Shown here piece by piece: positions 9,458 to 21,705 of a stretch of 64,000 nt of DNA (position 1 is the first letter of the stretch; every line of letters starts with the position of its first letter). The position numbers and the translations under genes were made by a program. Source of the DNA: Terrilactibacillus tamarindi (lineage in GTDB: Bacteria > Bacillota > Bacilli > Bacillales > Sporolactobacillaceae); contig NZ_WNHB01000002.1 in NCBI RefSeq assembly GCF_009718825.1, forward strand, positions 124,001-188,000. The letters are read 5' to 3'. The notes beneath the pieces were generated by a model. That model was not told the origin of the DNA, searched no databases, and saw only the letters and a program-made list of their open reading frames with translations.

Positions 9458-10422
9458 GGTCTTGAATGCTTTGCAATAGTGCTAAAGTAAGGTAAGCGAT
9501 CTAAATCGACGTTTCCCCCACTTACAACTAAACCAATATGTTGACCAATATGCTGTATCTTCCCTGAAAGAACCGCCGCAATAGCTGCCGCACCAGCTCC
9601 TTCAACAAACATTTTTTGTCTCTCTAACATCAAAATAATGGTTGAAGCAATTTCTTCATCTGATACGGTTACGATTTCATCAACACAGCATCTTATAATT
9701 GGGAACGTATTGACTCCCGTCTTCTTCACTAAGATACCATCTGCGATGCCTTCTACGTGTTTTAATACAGCATCACCCTTTTGATAAAATCGATTGTAGG
9801 CTGCACTTGCCCCTTCCGATTGAACGCCAATAACTTTTATCTTTGGGTTTAATTGTTTTATAGCTGACGCAACCCCAGCAATTAATCCGCCACCACCGAT
9901 TGGAATAACCACAGCATCAAGGACAGAACATTGTTGAAGCATTTCTAAGCCAATGGTTCCTTGTCCAGCCATAACGACCGGATCATCATAAGCATGAACA
10001 AATGTTGCTCCAAATTCTTTCTGATAGTCACACGCTGCTTCATAAGATTCTTGATAAGATTCACCAGTCAAGACGACTTTAGCGCCATAGGCTTCTGTCG
10101 CATTAACTTTGGCCTTCGGTGTATGAACAGGCATAAATATGGTTGACGGTATACCTTTTTTCGATGCCGAGTAGGCGACGCCTTGAGCATGATTTCCAGC
10201 AGAAGCGGCAACCACACCTTTATCTTCCTCTTGAGCTGACAAATGAGAAATTTTATTTAAGGCGCCTCGTAATTTAAAAGATCCCGTTCGTTGCAGGTTC
10301 TCCATCTTAAAATATAATTGCTTTCCAGCTAGTCGATTGAACGTCGACGATTGATAGACGGGTGTTCGATGAATGAACGGAGCGATATGCTCTTGTGCTT
10401 CTGTCATTTGATTTATTTGCAA
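9439..10422 (-). CDS. ilvA: Threonine ammonia-lyase (threonine dehydratase), short form
   Basis: A 327-residue PLP enzyme converting threonine to 2-oxobutyrate, the committed step toward isoleucine. Seen: QRTGSFKLRGA with the PLP lysine, AASAGNHAQGVAYSA, and the phosphate-cradle IPIGGGGLIAGVASA. It lacks the C-terminal ACT-like regulatory domain of long biosynthetic IlvA, so by length it is of the TdcB-like catalytic-core type. Its place as last gene after leuD in the ilv-leu cluster argues for a biosynthetic role that is not inhibited by isoleucine through a regulatory domain. Whether it is allosterically controlled some other way cannot be told. Its C-terminal codons overlap the terminator. 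Confidence 0.9.
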   Translation of the reverse strand: MQINQMTEAQEHIAPFIHRTPVYQSSTFNRLAGKQLYFKMENLQRTGSFKLRGALNKISHLSAQEEDKGVVAASAGNHAQGVAYSASKKGIPSTIFMPVHTPKAKVNATEAYGAKVVLTGESYQESYEAACDYQKEFGATFVHAYDDPVVMAGQGTIGLEMLQQCSVLDAVVIPIGGGGLIAGVASAIKQLNPKIKVIGVQSEGASAAYNRFYQKGDAVLKHVEGIADGILVKKTGVNTFPIIRCCVDEIVTVSDEEIASTIILMLERQKMFVEGAGAAAIAAVLSGKIQHIGQHIGLVVSGGNVDLDRLPYFSTIAKHSRPKKVYG

Positions 10423-10501
10423 GTAATCCCCAAGGGGTTCACCTTCCTATTTTTAAATATTTTTTATTGCCTATTACGAGTGGTAAAGTATCCCTTTTTC
10501 A

Positions 10502-11080
10502 TTAACGCGTTTGTTCATATGCTCTTATTTCATCTTCTAACTTTAATGTAACAGCGATCTCATCAAGACCCTCTAAAAGCATTTTCTTTTGATATGCATC
10601 GATGTCAAATGGTATCGAAAGCCCATCACTGACAACCACTTGATTAACTAAATCAACATCTAAATAGAAGGATTCTTGTTGAGCTTTTTGCATTAATAAC
10701 TTTACATTATCTTCATCAAGTTTTATGAGCAATAAGCCATTCTTTTGACAGTTATTATAGAAAATGTCGGCAAAGCTTGGTGCTATGATCACTTTAAAAC
10801 CGTAATCTCCTAAAGCCCATGGTGCATGTTCTCTTGAAGACCCGCAGCCAAAATTTTCACCGGCAATTAAAATCGAAGCCCCTTTATACTTTTCTTTATT
10901 TAGTACAAAGTCTTGTTTTTTATTCCCTTCATCATCAAAACGCCAATGATAAAATAGACATTCTCCAAACCCTTGTCTTTCGATTCGTTTCAAAAACTGT
11001 TTTGGGATAATTTGATCTGTATCGACATTCCTTCGATCAAGTGGACAAACTAACCCACGATGCTTTTTAAATGGTTCCAT
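10502..11080 (-). CDS. leuD: 3-isopropylmalate dehydratase small subunit
   Basis: A 192-residue swivel-domain subunit that, with LeuC, isomerises 2- to 3-isopropylmalate. Seen: PLDRRNVDTDQIIPKQFLKRI near the N-terminus and GENFGCGSSREHAPWALGDYGF, the conserved substrate-binding loop. The frame stays open upstream of this ATG, but the start at 11080 is chosen because AAAGGAG lies eight bases before it and the family begins at this point. It follows leuC by 34 bp and precedes ilvA by about 80 bp. Confidence 0.95.
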   Translation of the reverse strand: MEPFKKHRGLVCPLDRRNVDTDQIIPKQFLKRIERQGFGECLFYHWRFDDEGNKKQDFVLNKEKYKGASILIAGENFGCGSSREHAPWALGDYGFKVIIAPSFADIFYNNCQKNGLLLIKLDEDNVKLLMQKAQQESFYLDVDLVNQVVVSDGLSIPFDIDAYQKKMLLEGLDEIAVTLKLEDEIRAYEQTR

Positions 11081-11114
11081 ATCGATCACTCCTTTATTTA
11101 CATCAAATTCTGTG

Positions 11115-12524
11115 TTAGTGATGAACCGTTTCAAGTTCACGAATATCAACAAAATGTCCATTGATCGCTGCAGCTGCGGCCATGGCTGGACTTACGAGGT
11201 GCGTCCTAGATCCATTACCTTGTCTGCCTTCAAAGTTACGATTTGATGTTGATGCACAGCGTTTACCCGCAGGGACCACATCATCGTTCATGGCAAGACA
11301 CATACTGCAACCTGACTGACGCCATTCAAACCCGGCTTCCATAAAAATTTTATCCAATCCAAGTTCTTCTGCTTGAAGTTTAACCAATTGCGAACCAGGC
11401 ACAATAAGAGCCCGAACGCCTTCTTTCACTTTCTTTCCTTTTACAATACTAGCTGCTTCCTGCAAATCACTTAATCTAGCATTCGTACATGAACCAATAA
11501 AGACATAATCGACTTTAATGTCTGCTATCGGCATTCCTGGCTCAAGTCCCATATACGTGAGTGCTTTCTCAATGGATTCCTTTTCCTCGACGTTGTATTG
11601 AGCATCTGGATGTGGAAGCGTCGCACTAATCGGTAAACACATCGATGGATTTGTCCCCCAAGTCACTTGCGGTTCAATCGAAGCAGCATCGATTTCAATG
11701 GTTTTGTCGTATGTGGCTCCTTCATCAGTTGCTAAAGATAGCCATTCTGAAGCCAATTCATCAAAGCGATCATTATCCACGAATTTTCTACCTTTTAAAT
11801 AAGCTACCGTTGTTTCATCAGGACTAATTAATCCCGCTCTGGCTCCTGCTTCAATGGACATATTACATACGGTCATACGTTCTTCCATGGTTAGGCTTCG
11901 AATCGCTTCTCCTGTGTATTCCACAATGTAACCTGTACCAACTGAAAAACCAAATTTACCAATGATGGCTAAGATGAGATCTTTCGCACGAACACCACGT
12001 CCTAGCTTCCCATTTACCTTAATTTGCATGGTTTTTGGTTTCCTTTGCCATAATGTTTGAGTAGCTAAGACATGTTCTACTTCACTTGTACCAATACCAA
12101 AGGCCATAGCACCGAATGCCCCATGTGTCGATGTATGACTATCTCCACAGACAATGGTTTTTCCTGGTTGAGTTAAACCTAATTCCGGCCCAATAATATG
12201 AACAATCCCTTGGTTTGGATGACCGATATCCATCAATTCAATCCCGTTTTCTTGACAATTTTTCTCAAGTGTCGACATTTGTTTAATGGAAATAGGATCT
12301 TTCGATACACGGCTCGGAGTCGTTGGAATATTGTGATCTACTGTCGCAAAAGTTAAATCTGGACGTCTGACCTTTCGACCATGTATACGAAGTCCTTCAA
12401 ACGCTTGCGGAGAAGTTACCTCGTGAATTAAGTGAAGATCGATATAGAGGAGATCTGGCTTCCCTTCCTCTTGGTGAATCAAATGTTTATCCCAAATTTT
12501 TTCTATAATTGTGCGTGGTTTCAT
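11115..12524 (-). CDS. leuC: 3-isopropylmalate dehydratase large subunit
   Basis: A 469-residue aconitase-superfamily subunit with a [4Fe-4S] cluster. The cluster-ligand regions are seen as [13 protein letters not shown] and [12 protein letters not shown], and [28 protein letters not shown] is the typical substrate loop. The first codon could be GTG at 12527 or ATG at 12524; GGAGG with eight-base spacing favours the ATG. It lies between leuB (20 bp gap upstream) and leuD in the ilv-leu operon. Confidence 0.96.
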   Translation of the reverse strand: MKPRTIIEKIWDKHLIHQEEGKPDLLYIDLHLIHEVTSPQAFEGLRIHGRKVRRPDLTFATVDHNIPTTPSRVSKDPISIKQMSTLEKNCQENGIELMDIGHPNQGIVHIIGPELGLTQPGKTIVCGDSHTSTHGAFGAMAFGIGTSEVEHVLATQTLWQRKPKTMQIKVNGKLGRGVRAKDLILAIIGKFGFSVGTGYIVEYTGEAIRSLTMEERMTVCNMSIEAGARAGLISPDETTVAYLKGRKFVDNDRFDELASEWLSLATDEGATYDKTIEIDAASIEPQVTWGTNPSMCLPISATLPHPDAQYNVEEKESIEKALTYMGLEPGMPIADIKVDYVFIGSCTNARLSDLQEAASIVKGKKVKEGVRALIVPGSQLVKLQAEELGLDKIFMEAGFEWRQSGCSMCLAMNDDVVPAGKRCASTSNRNFEGRQGNGSRTHLVSPAMAAAAAINGHFVDIRELETVHH

Positions 12525-12547
12525 CACGTTCGCCTCCTTACAAAATT

Positions 12548-13642
12548 TTATTTTGATATAGATGATGGCATGTATTTAGCCATGTGTTTAATCACTTGAT
12601 CGACCATCTCTTGTGTACCAACACGTTTTGCGTTGGATCCATTTACTGAAAGATCCGCCGTGTGATAACCAGAATTTAATGTATCCGTTACAGCTCTTTC
12701 AATAACAGAAGCTTCTTCATGTAGATCAAAGGAATTTCTTAGTAAAAGAGCAGCCGACATAATCGTTGCTAAAGGATTGGCTTTGTTTTGACCTGCGATA
12801 TCAGGCGCTGAACCATGGGCTGGTTCGTATAGACCTAATTTATCCTCTCTTAAACTAGCAGATGGAAGCATCCCAAGCGATCCTGTTAAAACCGACGCTT
12901 CATCACTTAAAATATCTCCAAACATATTCTCTGTGACGATGACATCAAATGAAGCAGGCTCCGTAATTAATTTCATCGCAGCAGCGTCAACAAGAACATG
13001 TTCTAACGTGACCTCAGGGTATTTTTGTGCGACTTTCTCAACAATTTCTCGCCATAGTTTACTTGATTCAAGAACATTTGCTTTATCTACAGAGGTCACT
13101 TTTTGTTTTCTTGTTTTTGCTAGTTGGAACGCTTTATCTACAATTCTTTCGATTTCTTGCTCACTGTAAACAAGTGTGTCTACGGCGACATCCCCGCGGC
13201 GTTCGCTTGGTTCACCAAAATAAAGACCGCCCGTTAATTCACGAACAATAATAAAGTCAACGTCCGTTACGCGTTCCCGTTTTAATGGAGAAGCATCCAA
13301 CAAAGCGTCGAATGCCGTGACAGGTCTTAAATTAGCAAACAGTTCCAATTCTTTTCTTATCGCGAGTAGACCTTTTTCTGGTCTAAGATGGGCCGGCAAG
13401 GTATCGTACTTTGGTCCTCCTACCGCACCAAGTAAAATAGCATCGCTTTTTTTACAAATAGATAACGTCGATTCAGGCAGTGGATGACCTTCCGCTTCAT
13501 AACCTGATCCGCCAATATTTCCTTTAACAAAAGAAAAGTTGTGTCCATACTTTTGCGATAGTGTTTCCAATACTCGTACAGCGCCCGATGTAACCTCTGG
13601 TCCAATTCCATCACCAGGCAATACAGCAATTGTTTTTCCCAT
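12548..13642 (-). CDS. leuB: 3-isopropylmalate dehydrogenase
   Basis: A 364-residue NAD-dependent beta-decarboxylating dehydrogenase that makes 2-oxoisocaproate. Seen: [12 protein letters not shown] at the N-terminus, [17 protein letters not shown] with the substrate arginine/tyrosine region, the metal and catalytic segment [25 protein letters not shown], and [22 protein letters not shown] for NAD binding. The gene is preceded not by leuA, as in Bacillus operons, but by a 389 bp gap after ilvC. Confidence 0.96.
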   Translation of the reverse strand: MGKTIAVLPGDGIGPEVTSGAVRVLETLSQKYGHNFSFVKGNIGGSGYEAEGHPLPESTLSICKKSDAILLGAVGGPKYDTLPAHLRPEKGLLAIRKELELFANLRPVTAFDALLDASPLKRERVTDVDFIIVRELTGGLYFGEPSERRGDVAVDTLVYSEQEIERIVDKAFQLAKTRKQKVTSVDKANVLESSKLWREIVEKVAQKYPEVTLEHVLVDAAAMKLITEPASFDVIVTENMFGDILSDEASVLTGSLGMLPSASLREDKLGLYEPAHGSAPDIAGQNKANPLATIMSAALLLRNSFDLHEEASVIERAVTDTLNSGYHTADLSVNGSNAKRVGTQEMVDQVIKHMAKYMPSSISK

Positions 13643-14031
13643 ATCCGAATCTCCTATTCATTAACTATATTTCTAGATCATTACTTCAGAATTGAGACAA
13701 ACTATGATTTTCTGGTTAAATGTTAGTAATGACTTTTCATTTAAATGCACGAGCTGAGGGGTGTTCAAACGTTTTATTTTAAAAAAATCGAATAAAAATA
13801 TGAATCATGCGCTTAATCAAAAGTCATCTAGACAACGATTCTAACTAATGACCTATCATCGACTTGGTAAATGGTTATACTTTAGTTTATATAACTAGAT
13901 GAGGAAGCAAGGGAATAGTCCCTATCTTCCAACATCACACCTAGCTATACTTTCTCTATATGTTCCGTTTTAGTTTCACACCTGGCGATGTTCAACTGTT
14001 AAGGATGTCTAAAGTTTTTCCAAAAAGGGGC
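13643..14031 (-). other. Intergenic gap between ilvC and leuB where leuA would be expected
   Basis: This stretch is AT-rich, has stops in all frames and shows no recognisable 2-isopropylmalate synthase fragment. No strong terminator follows ilvC. A short GGGACTATTCCC palindrome lies in it (reading the minus strand), and a promoter for leuBCD-ilvA could be present, but I cannot point to a convincing one. Confidence 0.5.
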
Positions 14032-15598
<1,567 letters not shown>

Positions 15599-15602
<4 letters not shown>

Positions 15603-17320
15603 GCTTTAACCCCCAACATTTCATTTAAACCTTTTCCTGGTGCAACCATTGGATAGACGTTTTCTAACTTCTTCACTCGACAATCAATGACAATAGGTTC
15701 ATTATTCGTCATGGTTTCTGCCAGAACTTGTCTAGCCTCTTGTTCTGATTCCACTCTAACGCCTTTGATACCATAACTTTCGGCAAGTTTAACAAAATCG
15801 GGTTGAACAGGAATTAAGGATTCAGAATAACGTTCTTCATAAAATGCTTCTTGCCACTGTCTGACCATTCCTAAAACTTCATTGTTTAAAATGACCACTT
15901 TAAGTGGAAGATTTCGTTCTTTCACAACGGCAAGTTCTTGCAGAGTCATTTGAAATCCACCATCACCTAGAACAGCAACAACTTTTTTTTCAGGTTCTGC
16001 AATCTGTGCACCAATAGCGGCTGGGAAACCAAATCCCATCGTTCCAAGACCTCCAGATGTCACAAATCGATTAGGTTTCGTAAATGAATAGTATTGAGCG
16101 GCCCACATTTGGTGTTGTCCTACATCTGTGACAACGATGGCCTCTCCTTTTGTATAATCATGAAGCCACTCGACCATCTGCTGAGGAAGAATTTGATTAT
16201 CTTCTATTTTATATTGCAGTGGGTACGCCATTTTATTTTTTGCTGTTAGTTTGCGCCAGTCCTCAGTATCTGGTGACGGGTATGACCCCATTAACAAACT
16301 GTTTAGAACAGCTTTTGCATCTCCTTCAACAGGAATGTCTGTTTTGACATTTTTACCAAGTTCTGATGGATCAATGTCAACATGGGCGACTTTTGCATTA
16401 GGGGCGAATTTAGCTAGATTCCCTGTTAGACGATCATCAAATCGTGCACCAAAGTTAACTAAAAGATCACATTCTGTTATCGCCACGTTTGCCGCATACG
16501 TGCCATGCATGCCACCCATGCCTAAAAATAGAGGGTGATCAGCTGGAAATGAGCCTAATCCAAGTAACGTATTGACCACTGGAACATTAAATTTTTCAGC
16601 AACTTCCAATAATAGTTCACTAGCCTTGGCATGTACGACGCCAGCACCAGCCAAAATAACAGGTCTTTCTGAGGCAGACAAGGCTTCTCCCAATCTTTTC
16701 ACCTGTAACAAATCAATATCTAAATCATCCTTCACGCGGTATCCTGGTAGATTCATTTCCTCATCAGGAACTTGCTCGACAACCTGACCAGCAAGATCTT
16801 TGGGAATATCCACAACAACAGGGCCTGGTCGACCCGTTGTTGCAATATGGAAAGCCTCTTTAACAATACGCGGAATGTCAGATGCGCGTTTTATCTGAAA
16901 ACTATGTTTTGTTGTAGGTGCGGTAATACCTAATACATCTGCTTCTTGAAACGCATCAGTACCTATGAAACCACTTGCTACCTGCCCTGTGAATACGACA
17001 AGAGGTAATGAATCCATCATGGCGTCCATCAAACCAGTGACGACATTGGTTGCGCCTGGTCCTGAAGTTACAATTACAACCCCTGGCTTTCCAGAAACTC
17101 TCGCAAAACCTTCTGCAGCATGGACAGCTCCTTGTTCATGTCTAGTCAAAACATGTTTTAATTTTCCACCATATAAAGCATCATAGATTGGTAGCACTGC
17201 ACCGCCTGGATAGCCAAATATCGTATCTGTACCACTAGCTAAGATTGATTCAATGAGTAGATCTGCTCCAGTTCGTACACGCATCACGGTTTTATCATCA
17301 TTTCGCATCGTAACACCCAC
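15599..17320 (-). CDS. ilvB: Acetolactate synthase large (catalytic) subunit, anabolic
   Basis: A thiamine diphosphate enzyme of about 573 residues that condenses two pyruvates, or pyruvate with 2-oxobutyrate. Seen: [23 protein letters not shown] with the TPP-proximal region, the catalytic glutamate in [17 protein letters not shown], and the TPP/Mg motif [11 protein letters not shown] ending [16 protein letters not shown]. The frame is open to 17353, but GGAGG seven bases before the GTG at 17320 supports that start; ATG at 17308 is the alternative. A T-box leader lies directly upstream, and ilvN overlaps the end. Confidence 0.94.
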
Positions 17321-17385
17321 CTTAATTCCTCCATTTTTCATATATTCTTCCATGATAGATTATAATAATAATCGACCATTACATA

Positions 17386-17690
17386 TAAAAAAGCCCTCTC
17401 ATCCCACACCCATATTCACGTTAACGCTAATACAGGATTTGTAGGGATGAAAAGGCTCCTTTTCATGGTACCACCCAACTTCTTGATGCCCTCACGAACA
17501 CCAACTTGGCAACAATCGTTTCTGCTTCAATAAACGAAGCGTGACTCCGATTGTTTATTTTGATAACGAGTGATGTTTCACTCGACCTATCCTACTAAAG
17601 AAAACCTTTCAGATAGGCGCTCAGAGGGGATGTCATAATAAGGGGCATCATTGAGGTTCCACCAATCCCCAACTCTCTATAGACTGCACT
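17386..17690 (-). promoter_or_regulatory. T-box leader (tRNA-sensing attenuator) upstream of ilvB
   Basis: Reading the minus strand, a stem I with an AGAG-type base and GGTGGAACC loop is followed by the antiterminator bulge GGGTGGTACC (about 17465-17475) and a terminator whose arms are GCCTTTTCATCCC and GGGATGAGAGGGC before T6 (17386-17452). The best reading of the specifier is ATC (Ile) at 17629-17631, just 5' of CCCTCTGAGC; a nearby CTC (Leu) cannot be excluded by eye. Uncharged cognate tRNA would stabilise the antiterminator and let RNA polymerase into ilvBNC. Confidence 0.9.
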
Positions 17691-17695
17691 CCTTA

Positions 17696-19393
17696 TTATT
17701 TTTTCCTCGTCAACACTTTTTGATTTGTTCCTATTTTCATAACCCCGCCGGTATTGGCTGACGTGACAAGTGCTGCGTAACGGGCAAGCCAACCGCGTGT
17801 GATTTTTGGTTCTGGTTGAACAAAATTACGTCTTCTTTCTTCGAGTTCCTCATCTGAAACATTGAGGTTAATCGTTCGGTTAATCAAATCAATGAAAATT
17901 TCGTCACCATTCTCGATAAGAGAAATTGGGCCACCTTCAGCTGCTTCTGGCGAGATGTGACCAATGGAAATACCTCGTGTTGCACCTGAGAAACGTCCAT
18001 CTGTAATTAGAGCCACTTCTTTAATTAATCCACGGCCTGCAATAGCGGATGTTGGTGCTAACATCTCTGGCATACCTGGTCCGCCTTTTGGTCCTTCATA
18101 ACGGATGACGACGACATGACCCGCTTGAACGGTGCCATTATCAATACCTTCTTGTGCTTCGTCTTGTGAATTAAAGACAATTGCTTCACCAAGAAATGTT
18201 TTAATAGAAGGATCCACACCACCGACCTTGATAGCTGCACCGTTAGGAGCGATGTTACCAAATAAAATGGATAAACCTCCTACCGGACTATATGCGGTCT
18301 CTTTTGTTCTAATAACTACGTTATCTAAAATTTCAGCATCTTTGACGTTTTCATAGACTGTTTTTCCAGTTATCGTCAATCGGTCTCTATCGATAAGATG
18401 ATGCTTACATAGTTCGTTAATGATAGCGCTAATGCCACCCGCTCTATGAATATCTTGCATCGAATAATTTGAAGACGGCATAACTTTTGCTAAATAAGGT
18501 GTTCGTTTAGCCACTTCATTAATACGATTAAGATCATAATCAATGCCCATTTCATTTGCAATAGCCAGAGTATGAAGAACGGTATTTGTTGAACCACCCA
18601 TGGCCATATCTAGCGCAAATGCATCATCAATGGCACTCTCAGTTATAATGTCGCTTGGTTTAATGTCTTTCTCTATGCAATTCATAAGATGTTTTGCTGC
18701 TTCTTTAATTAATCGGTGTCTTTCCTTAGATGTCGCAACAATGGTTGCATTTCCAGGTGGTGTCACCCCAAGCATTTCCATCAATGAATTCATTGAATTC
18801 GCTGTAAACATCCCTGAGCATGATCCACATGTTGGACACGCTGAATTTTCTAGTGATGTAAGTTGATCTGCTGAGATTTTCCCTGATTTATAAGCACCTA
18901 CACCTTCAAATACAGATGTTAGTGAGAGATTCGATCCATCTTCAGCGACGCCTGCTTCCATCGGACCACCTGTCACAAAAACAGAAGGGACATTCGTTCT
19001 AGCCGCTGCCATCAACATCCCTGGCGTAATCTTGTCACAGTTAGGAATATAAAATACTCCATCAAACCAATGGGCGTTAATGACTGTTTCTGCGCTATCG
19101 GCAATCAATTCACGACTTGGAAGCGAATATCGCATTCCACTGTGCCCCATAGCAATACCATCGTCAACACCGATTGTATTAAATTCGAACGGTACCCCAC
19201 CAGCTTCTCTAATAGCTTCTTTTACGACTTCCGCAAACTTATTTAAGTGTGCATGACCTGGGATGATGTCAATATAAGAGTTACAAACCCCGATAAATGG
19301 TTTATTTAAATCCTTTGTTTTGACCCCAGCTGCATGGAGTAAGCTTCGGTGTGGCGCACGGTCTATTCCTTTTTTGATCATATCACTTCTCAT
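17696..19393 (-). CDS. ilvD: Dihydroxy-acid dehydratase
   Basis: A 565-residue iron-sulfur dehydratase making 2-oxoisovalerate and 2-oxo-3-methylvalerate. Cluster ligands and active-site segments are visible as [35 protein letters not shown], and the C-terminal [24 protein letters not shown]. The frame opens at a GTG at 19402, but AAGGAG eight bases before ATG 19393 fixes the start. Its stop lies a few bases from the start of the ilvB T-box, so ilvD is transcribed ahead of the attenuator and is not itself under T-box control. Confidence 0.96.
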   Translation of the reverse strand: MRSDMIKKGIDRAPHRSLLHAAGVKTKDLNKPFIGVCNSYIDIIPGHAHLNKFAEVVKEAIREAGGVPFEFNTIGVDDGIAMGHSGMRYSLPSRELIADSAETVINAHWFDGVFYIPNCDKITPGMLMAAARTNVPSVFVTGGPMEAGVAEDGSNLSLTSVFEGVGAYKSGKISADQLTSLENSACPTCGSCSGMFTANSMNSLMEMLGVTPPGNATIVATSKERHRLIKEAAKHLMNCIEKDIKPSDIITESAIDDAFALDMAMGGSTNTVLHTLAIANEMGIDYDLNRINEVAKRTPYLAKVMPSSNYSMQDIHRAGGISAIINELCKHHLIDRDRLTITGKTVYENVKDAEILDNVVIRTKETAYSPVGGLSILFGNIAPNGAAIKVGGVDPSIKTFLGEAIVFNSQDEAQEGIDNGTVQAGHVVVIRYEGPKGGPGMPEMLAPTSAIAGRGLIKEVALITDGRFSGATRGISIGHISPEAAEGGPISLIENGDEIFIDLINRTINLNVSDEELEERRRNFVQPEPKITRGWLARYAALVTSANTGGVMKIGTNQKVLTRKK

Positions 19394-19435
19394 GCAAGCC
19401 ACTCCTTATTCTTTTCTATTGGCACTTCTTGCCAC

Positions 19436-19487
19436 AAACGATTTTAATAAAATACAAAAATCGTTTAAACATAATTTTCAAACAATT
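19436..19487 (-). promoter_or_regulatory. Putative ilvD promoter with a CodY-like box and an inverted repeat
   Basis: On the minus strand TTTAAA (19464-19469) and TAAAAT (19441-19446) are spaced by 17 bases, a plausible sigma-A promoter. AATTTTCAAACAATT at 19473-19487 (plus-strand reading) matches the CodY consensus AATTTTCWGAAAATT with two mismatches and lies just upstream of the -35. The dyad AAACGATTTT/AAAATCGTTT (19436-19466) overlaps the promoter. CodY control of ilvD is established in Bacillus; its action here is inferred. Confidence 0.5.
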
Positions 19488-19894
19488 TTATTTGAAGGAA
19501 ATTAAGGCTAAACAATTAATCTCCCAAGTGATAAAAATGATGAAGATTGATTGGTTGTTGAACATCATACGTCTTTTAAAAAATCTGGTCAACCCCAAAA
19601 CTTAATTTACCTGAGCATTCTTAAAACTTCAAAATTGCAAAATGAATCTTTTTTTATTCATTAAATAAAAATGTTTAAACTTAAGAACCTCTTTTTCTTT
19701 CATTTTAAATAGTTAATGTAAAAAATAACTATTTCAATGTTAGTTAAAAATTTTTTAAAAAATTCTTTGTAAGCCCCTATCATTTTGATAGACTCCACTT
19801 TTTCTATTTATCGTGTATATCGTTGCTTAAATTACCAATTGAAATTATCTATCTTTAGCATAGAAAGTTAAGAGATGGATAGAGGCGACTTTTT

Positions 19895-20052
19895 ATAAAG
19901 TGAAGCTTCCATCAGTGGGGATTTTCTTCATCCCTCACTGATGGTTAGCTGAACCAATCGGGCCTTTACGGGCAGTTGATCCCCCACCTATCTTCTTTGA
20001 ATACTCAGAATCTAGAGGTGGAGGTCTTTACTTGCCGTTAAGGCGGGATAAA
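19895..20052 (-). repeat. Family A hairpin element, copy A
   Basis: Read on the minus strand the element begins TTTAT-CCCGCCTTAACGG and ends GAAGCTTCAC-TTTAT. It folds as an outer stem GCCTTAACGGC with GCCCGTAAAGGC, an inner stem around TCCACC/GGTGGG, and a separate hairpin CCATCAGTG/CACTGATGG near the other end. It has no ORF. Five relatives occur in this window. The constant TTTAT at both ends resembles IS200/IS605-type target and cleavage sites. Confidence 0.85.
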
Positions 20053-20082
20053 ATTGGTGTAACTTTCTACTAATAGTTGAAT

Positions 20083-20241
20083 GTTCAAAAAGGTGAAAAA
20101 TTTGAAGCAAGATGGTAAGAGCGTGCAGGACCGGCATTCCACTGTATCTGATAGCTTTAGGCGTCAGCTGTGAGCGATATTAGTTGAAGATCCTCTTGGC
20201 GGGCGCCGAGACTCGTAGATTATCATCTGGTGAAGATGAAC
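20083..20241. repeat. Family B dispersed repeat, copy 2 (degenerate right end)
   Basis: It starts GTTCAAAAAGGTGAAAAATT and shares with copy 1 the internal segments GGACCGGCATTCCAC, TTAGTTGAAGATCCTCTTGG and GCGGGCGCCGAG, then TTATCATCTGGTGA. The right inverted repeat has decayed to GATGAAC. It lies 30 bp from family A copy A, upstream of hom. Confidence 0.75.
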
Positions 20242-20412
20242 TTAAATCTAATGGCCAAATATGTTTAAATAGACTTTAAGTAAGTGAGAAAATCATCATT
20301 TGGTTATTTTCATTTCCCTCTTGTAGATTACTAGGGAACAACGTATAATGTCTTTTACATGAGGACATCTGTTTATTAGCAGAGAACAATGACATAAGGA
20401 GTGAAACAGTAT

Positions 20413-21705
20413 ATGAAAACAGTTGGTGTGGGATTACTCGGTTTTGGGACAGTTGGAACAGGTGTCATAAGACTTTTAAACCAAGATCAGCCGCAAGTTG
20501 AACAGAGTACCGGCTATCACATCTCGATTGAGAAGGTGCTCGTTAACAATTTAAATAAAGAAAGAAAAATCAATATTGATAAACATTTACTTACGATAAA
20601 TCCAGATGATGTTTTAGATAATCCAAATATTGATATCATTATTGAAGTCATGGGTGGCGTTGAGCAAACACGCAACTATTTACACCGAGCTTTTCAAAAC
20701 AAAAAACACGTCGTAACGGCAAATAAAGATTTATTGGCTGTTTATGGTCCTGAACTATTACAAGCAGCAAAAGATCACGGCTGCGATTTGTATTATGAAG
20801 CAAGTGTAGCCGGTGGGATTCCGATTCTAAGAAGTTTGACGGATGGCCTTGCTGCAGACCGGATCCAAAAAATTATCGGTATCGTTAATGGCACAACGAA
20901 CTATATCTTAAGCAAAATGTCCAGAGAGCCTGTTTCCTATGATCAAGCACTTGGAGAAGCTCAATCATTAGGCTTTGCTGAGGCCGACCCAACTTCTGAT
21001 GTAGAAGGTCTCGATGCTGCAAGAAAAATGGTTATTCTTAGCCACCTAGCCTACTCAATCCCAGTAGACTTAGATGATGTCACCATTGAAGGGATTACAG
21101 GTGTTGAGAGAGAAGATATTTTGTACAGCCAAAAGCTGGGATATGCGATAAAATTAGTTGGGGTTACTGAGACCACGAATGGTCAAATTGATATTCGTGT
21201 ATCGCCTACATTGCTTCCGTCCACGCACCCACTCGCAGCTGTTGAAAATGAAAATAATGCTGTCTATGTTTATGGAGAAGCTGTTGGGGAAACGATGTTT
21301 TACGGCCCAGGTGCTGGTGAATTACCAACTGCCACAGCCGTTGTTTCCGATCTTATCTCAGTGGTAAGAAACCTATCATTAGATGTCAATGGTCATCACA
21401 TTTTTATACCTTCCAAAGAAAAACAATGTGTATCTAGCGAAACGATTGTCAGTCGCTTTTTCTTCCGGTTCCATGTCAAGGACGAAAAAGGGGCTTTCTC
21501 AAAAATCTCAAACTTACTCAAGGACCATGGCATTAGCTTAGAAAAATTAATTCAAGAGCCATTATCCGACCAAGTTGCCGAAGTAGCGATCATTACACAT
21601 GAAGTAAATAAAGTATTATTTGAAAAAGCACTTAGGAAATTAGAAGCATTAGATGTTATGATAGATGTGAAAAATTATTATCGTGTTGAGGGGATGAAAA
21701 GATGA
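20413..21705 (+). CDS. hom: Homoserine dehydrogenase
   Basis: A 430-residue NAD(P)-dependent enzyme reducing aspartate semialdehyde to homoserine. Seen: nucleotide-binding [18 protein letters not shown] at the N-terminus, the substrate/dimer region VTANKDLLA and [12 protein letters not shown], catalytic [20 protein letters not shown], and a C-terminal ACT domain (from about residue 350) for feedback control by threonine. A GTG at 20401 is in frame, but the ATG at 20413 matches the family N-terminus and follows GGAG. It overlaps thrC by four bases. Confidence 0.95.
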   Translation: MKTVGVGLLGFGTVGTGVIRLLNQDQPQVEQSTGYHISIEKVLVNNLNKERKINIDKHLLTINPDDVLDNPNIDIIIEVMGGVEQTRNYLHRAFQNKKHVVTANKDLLAVYGPELLQAAKDHGCDLYYEASVAGGIPILRSLTDGLAADRIQKIIGIVNGTTNYILSKMSREPVSYDQALGEAQSLGFAEADPTSDVEGLDAARKMVILSHLAYSIPVDLDDVTIEGITGVEREDILYSQKLGYAIKLVGVTETTNGQIDIRVSPTLLPSTHPLAAVENENNAVYVYGEAVGETMFYGPGAGELPTATAVVSDLISVVRNLSLDVNGHHIFIPSKEKQCVSSETIVSRFFFRFHVKDEKGAFSKISNLLKDHGISLEKLIQEPLSDQVAEVAIITHEVNKVLFEKALRKLEALDVMIDVKNYYRVEGMKR

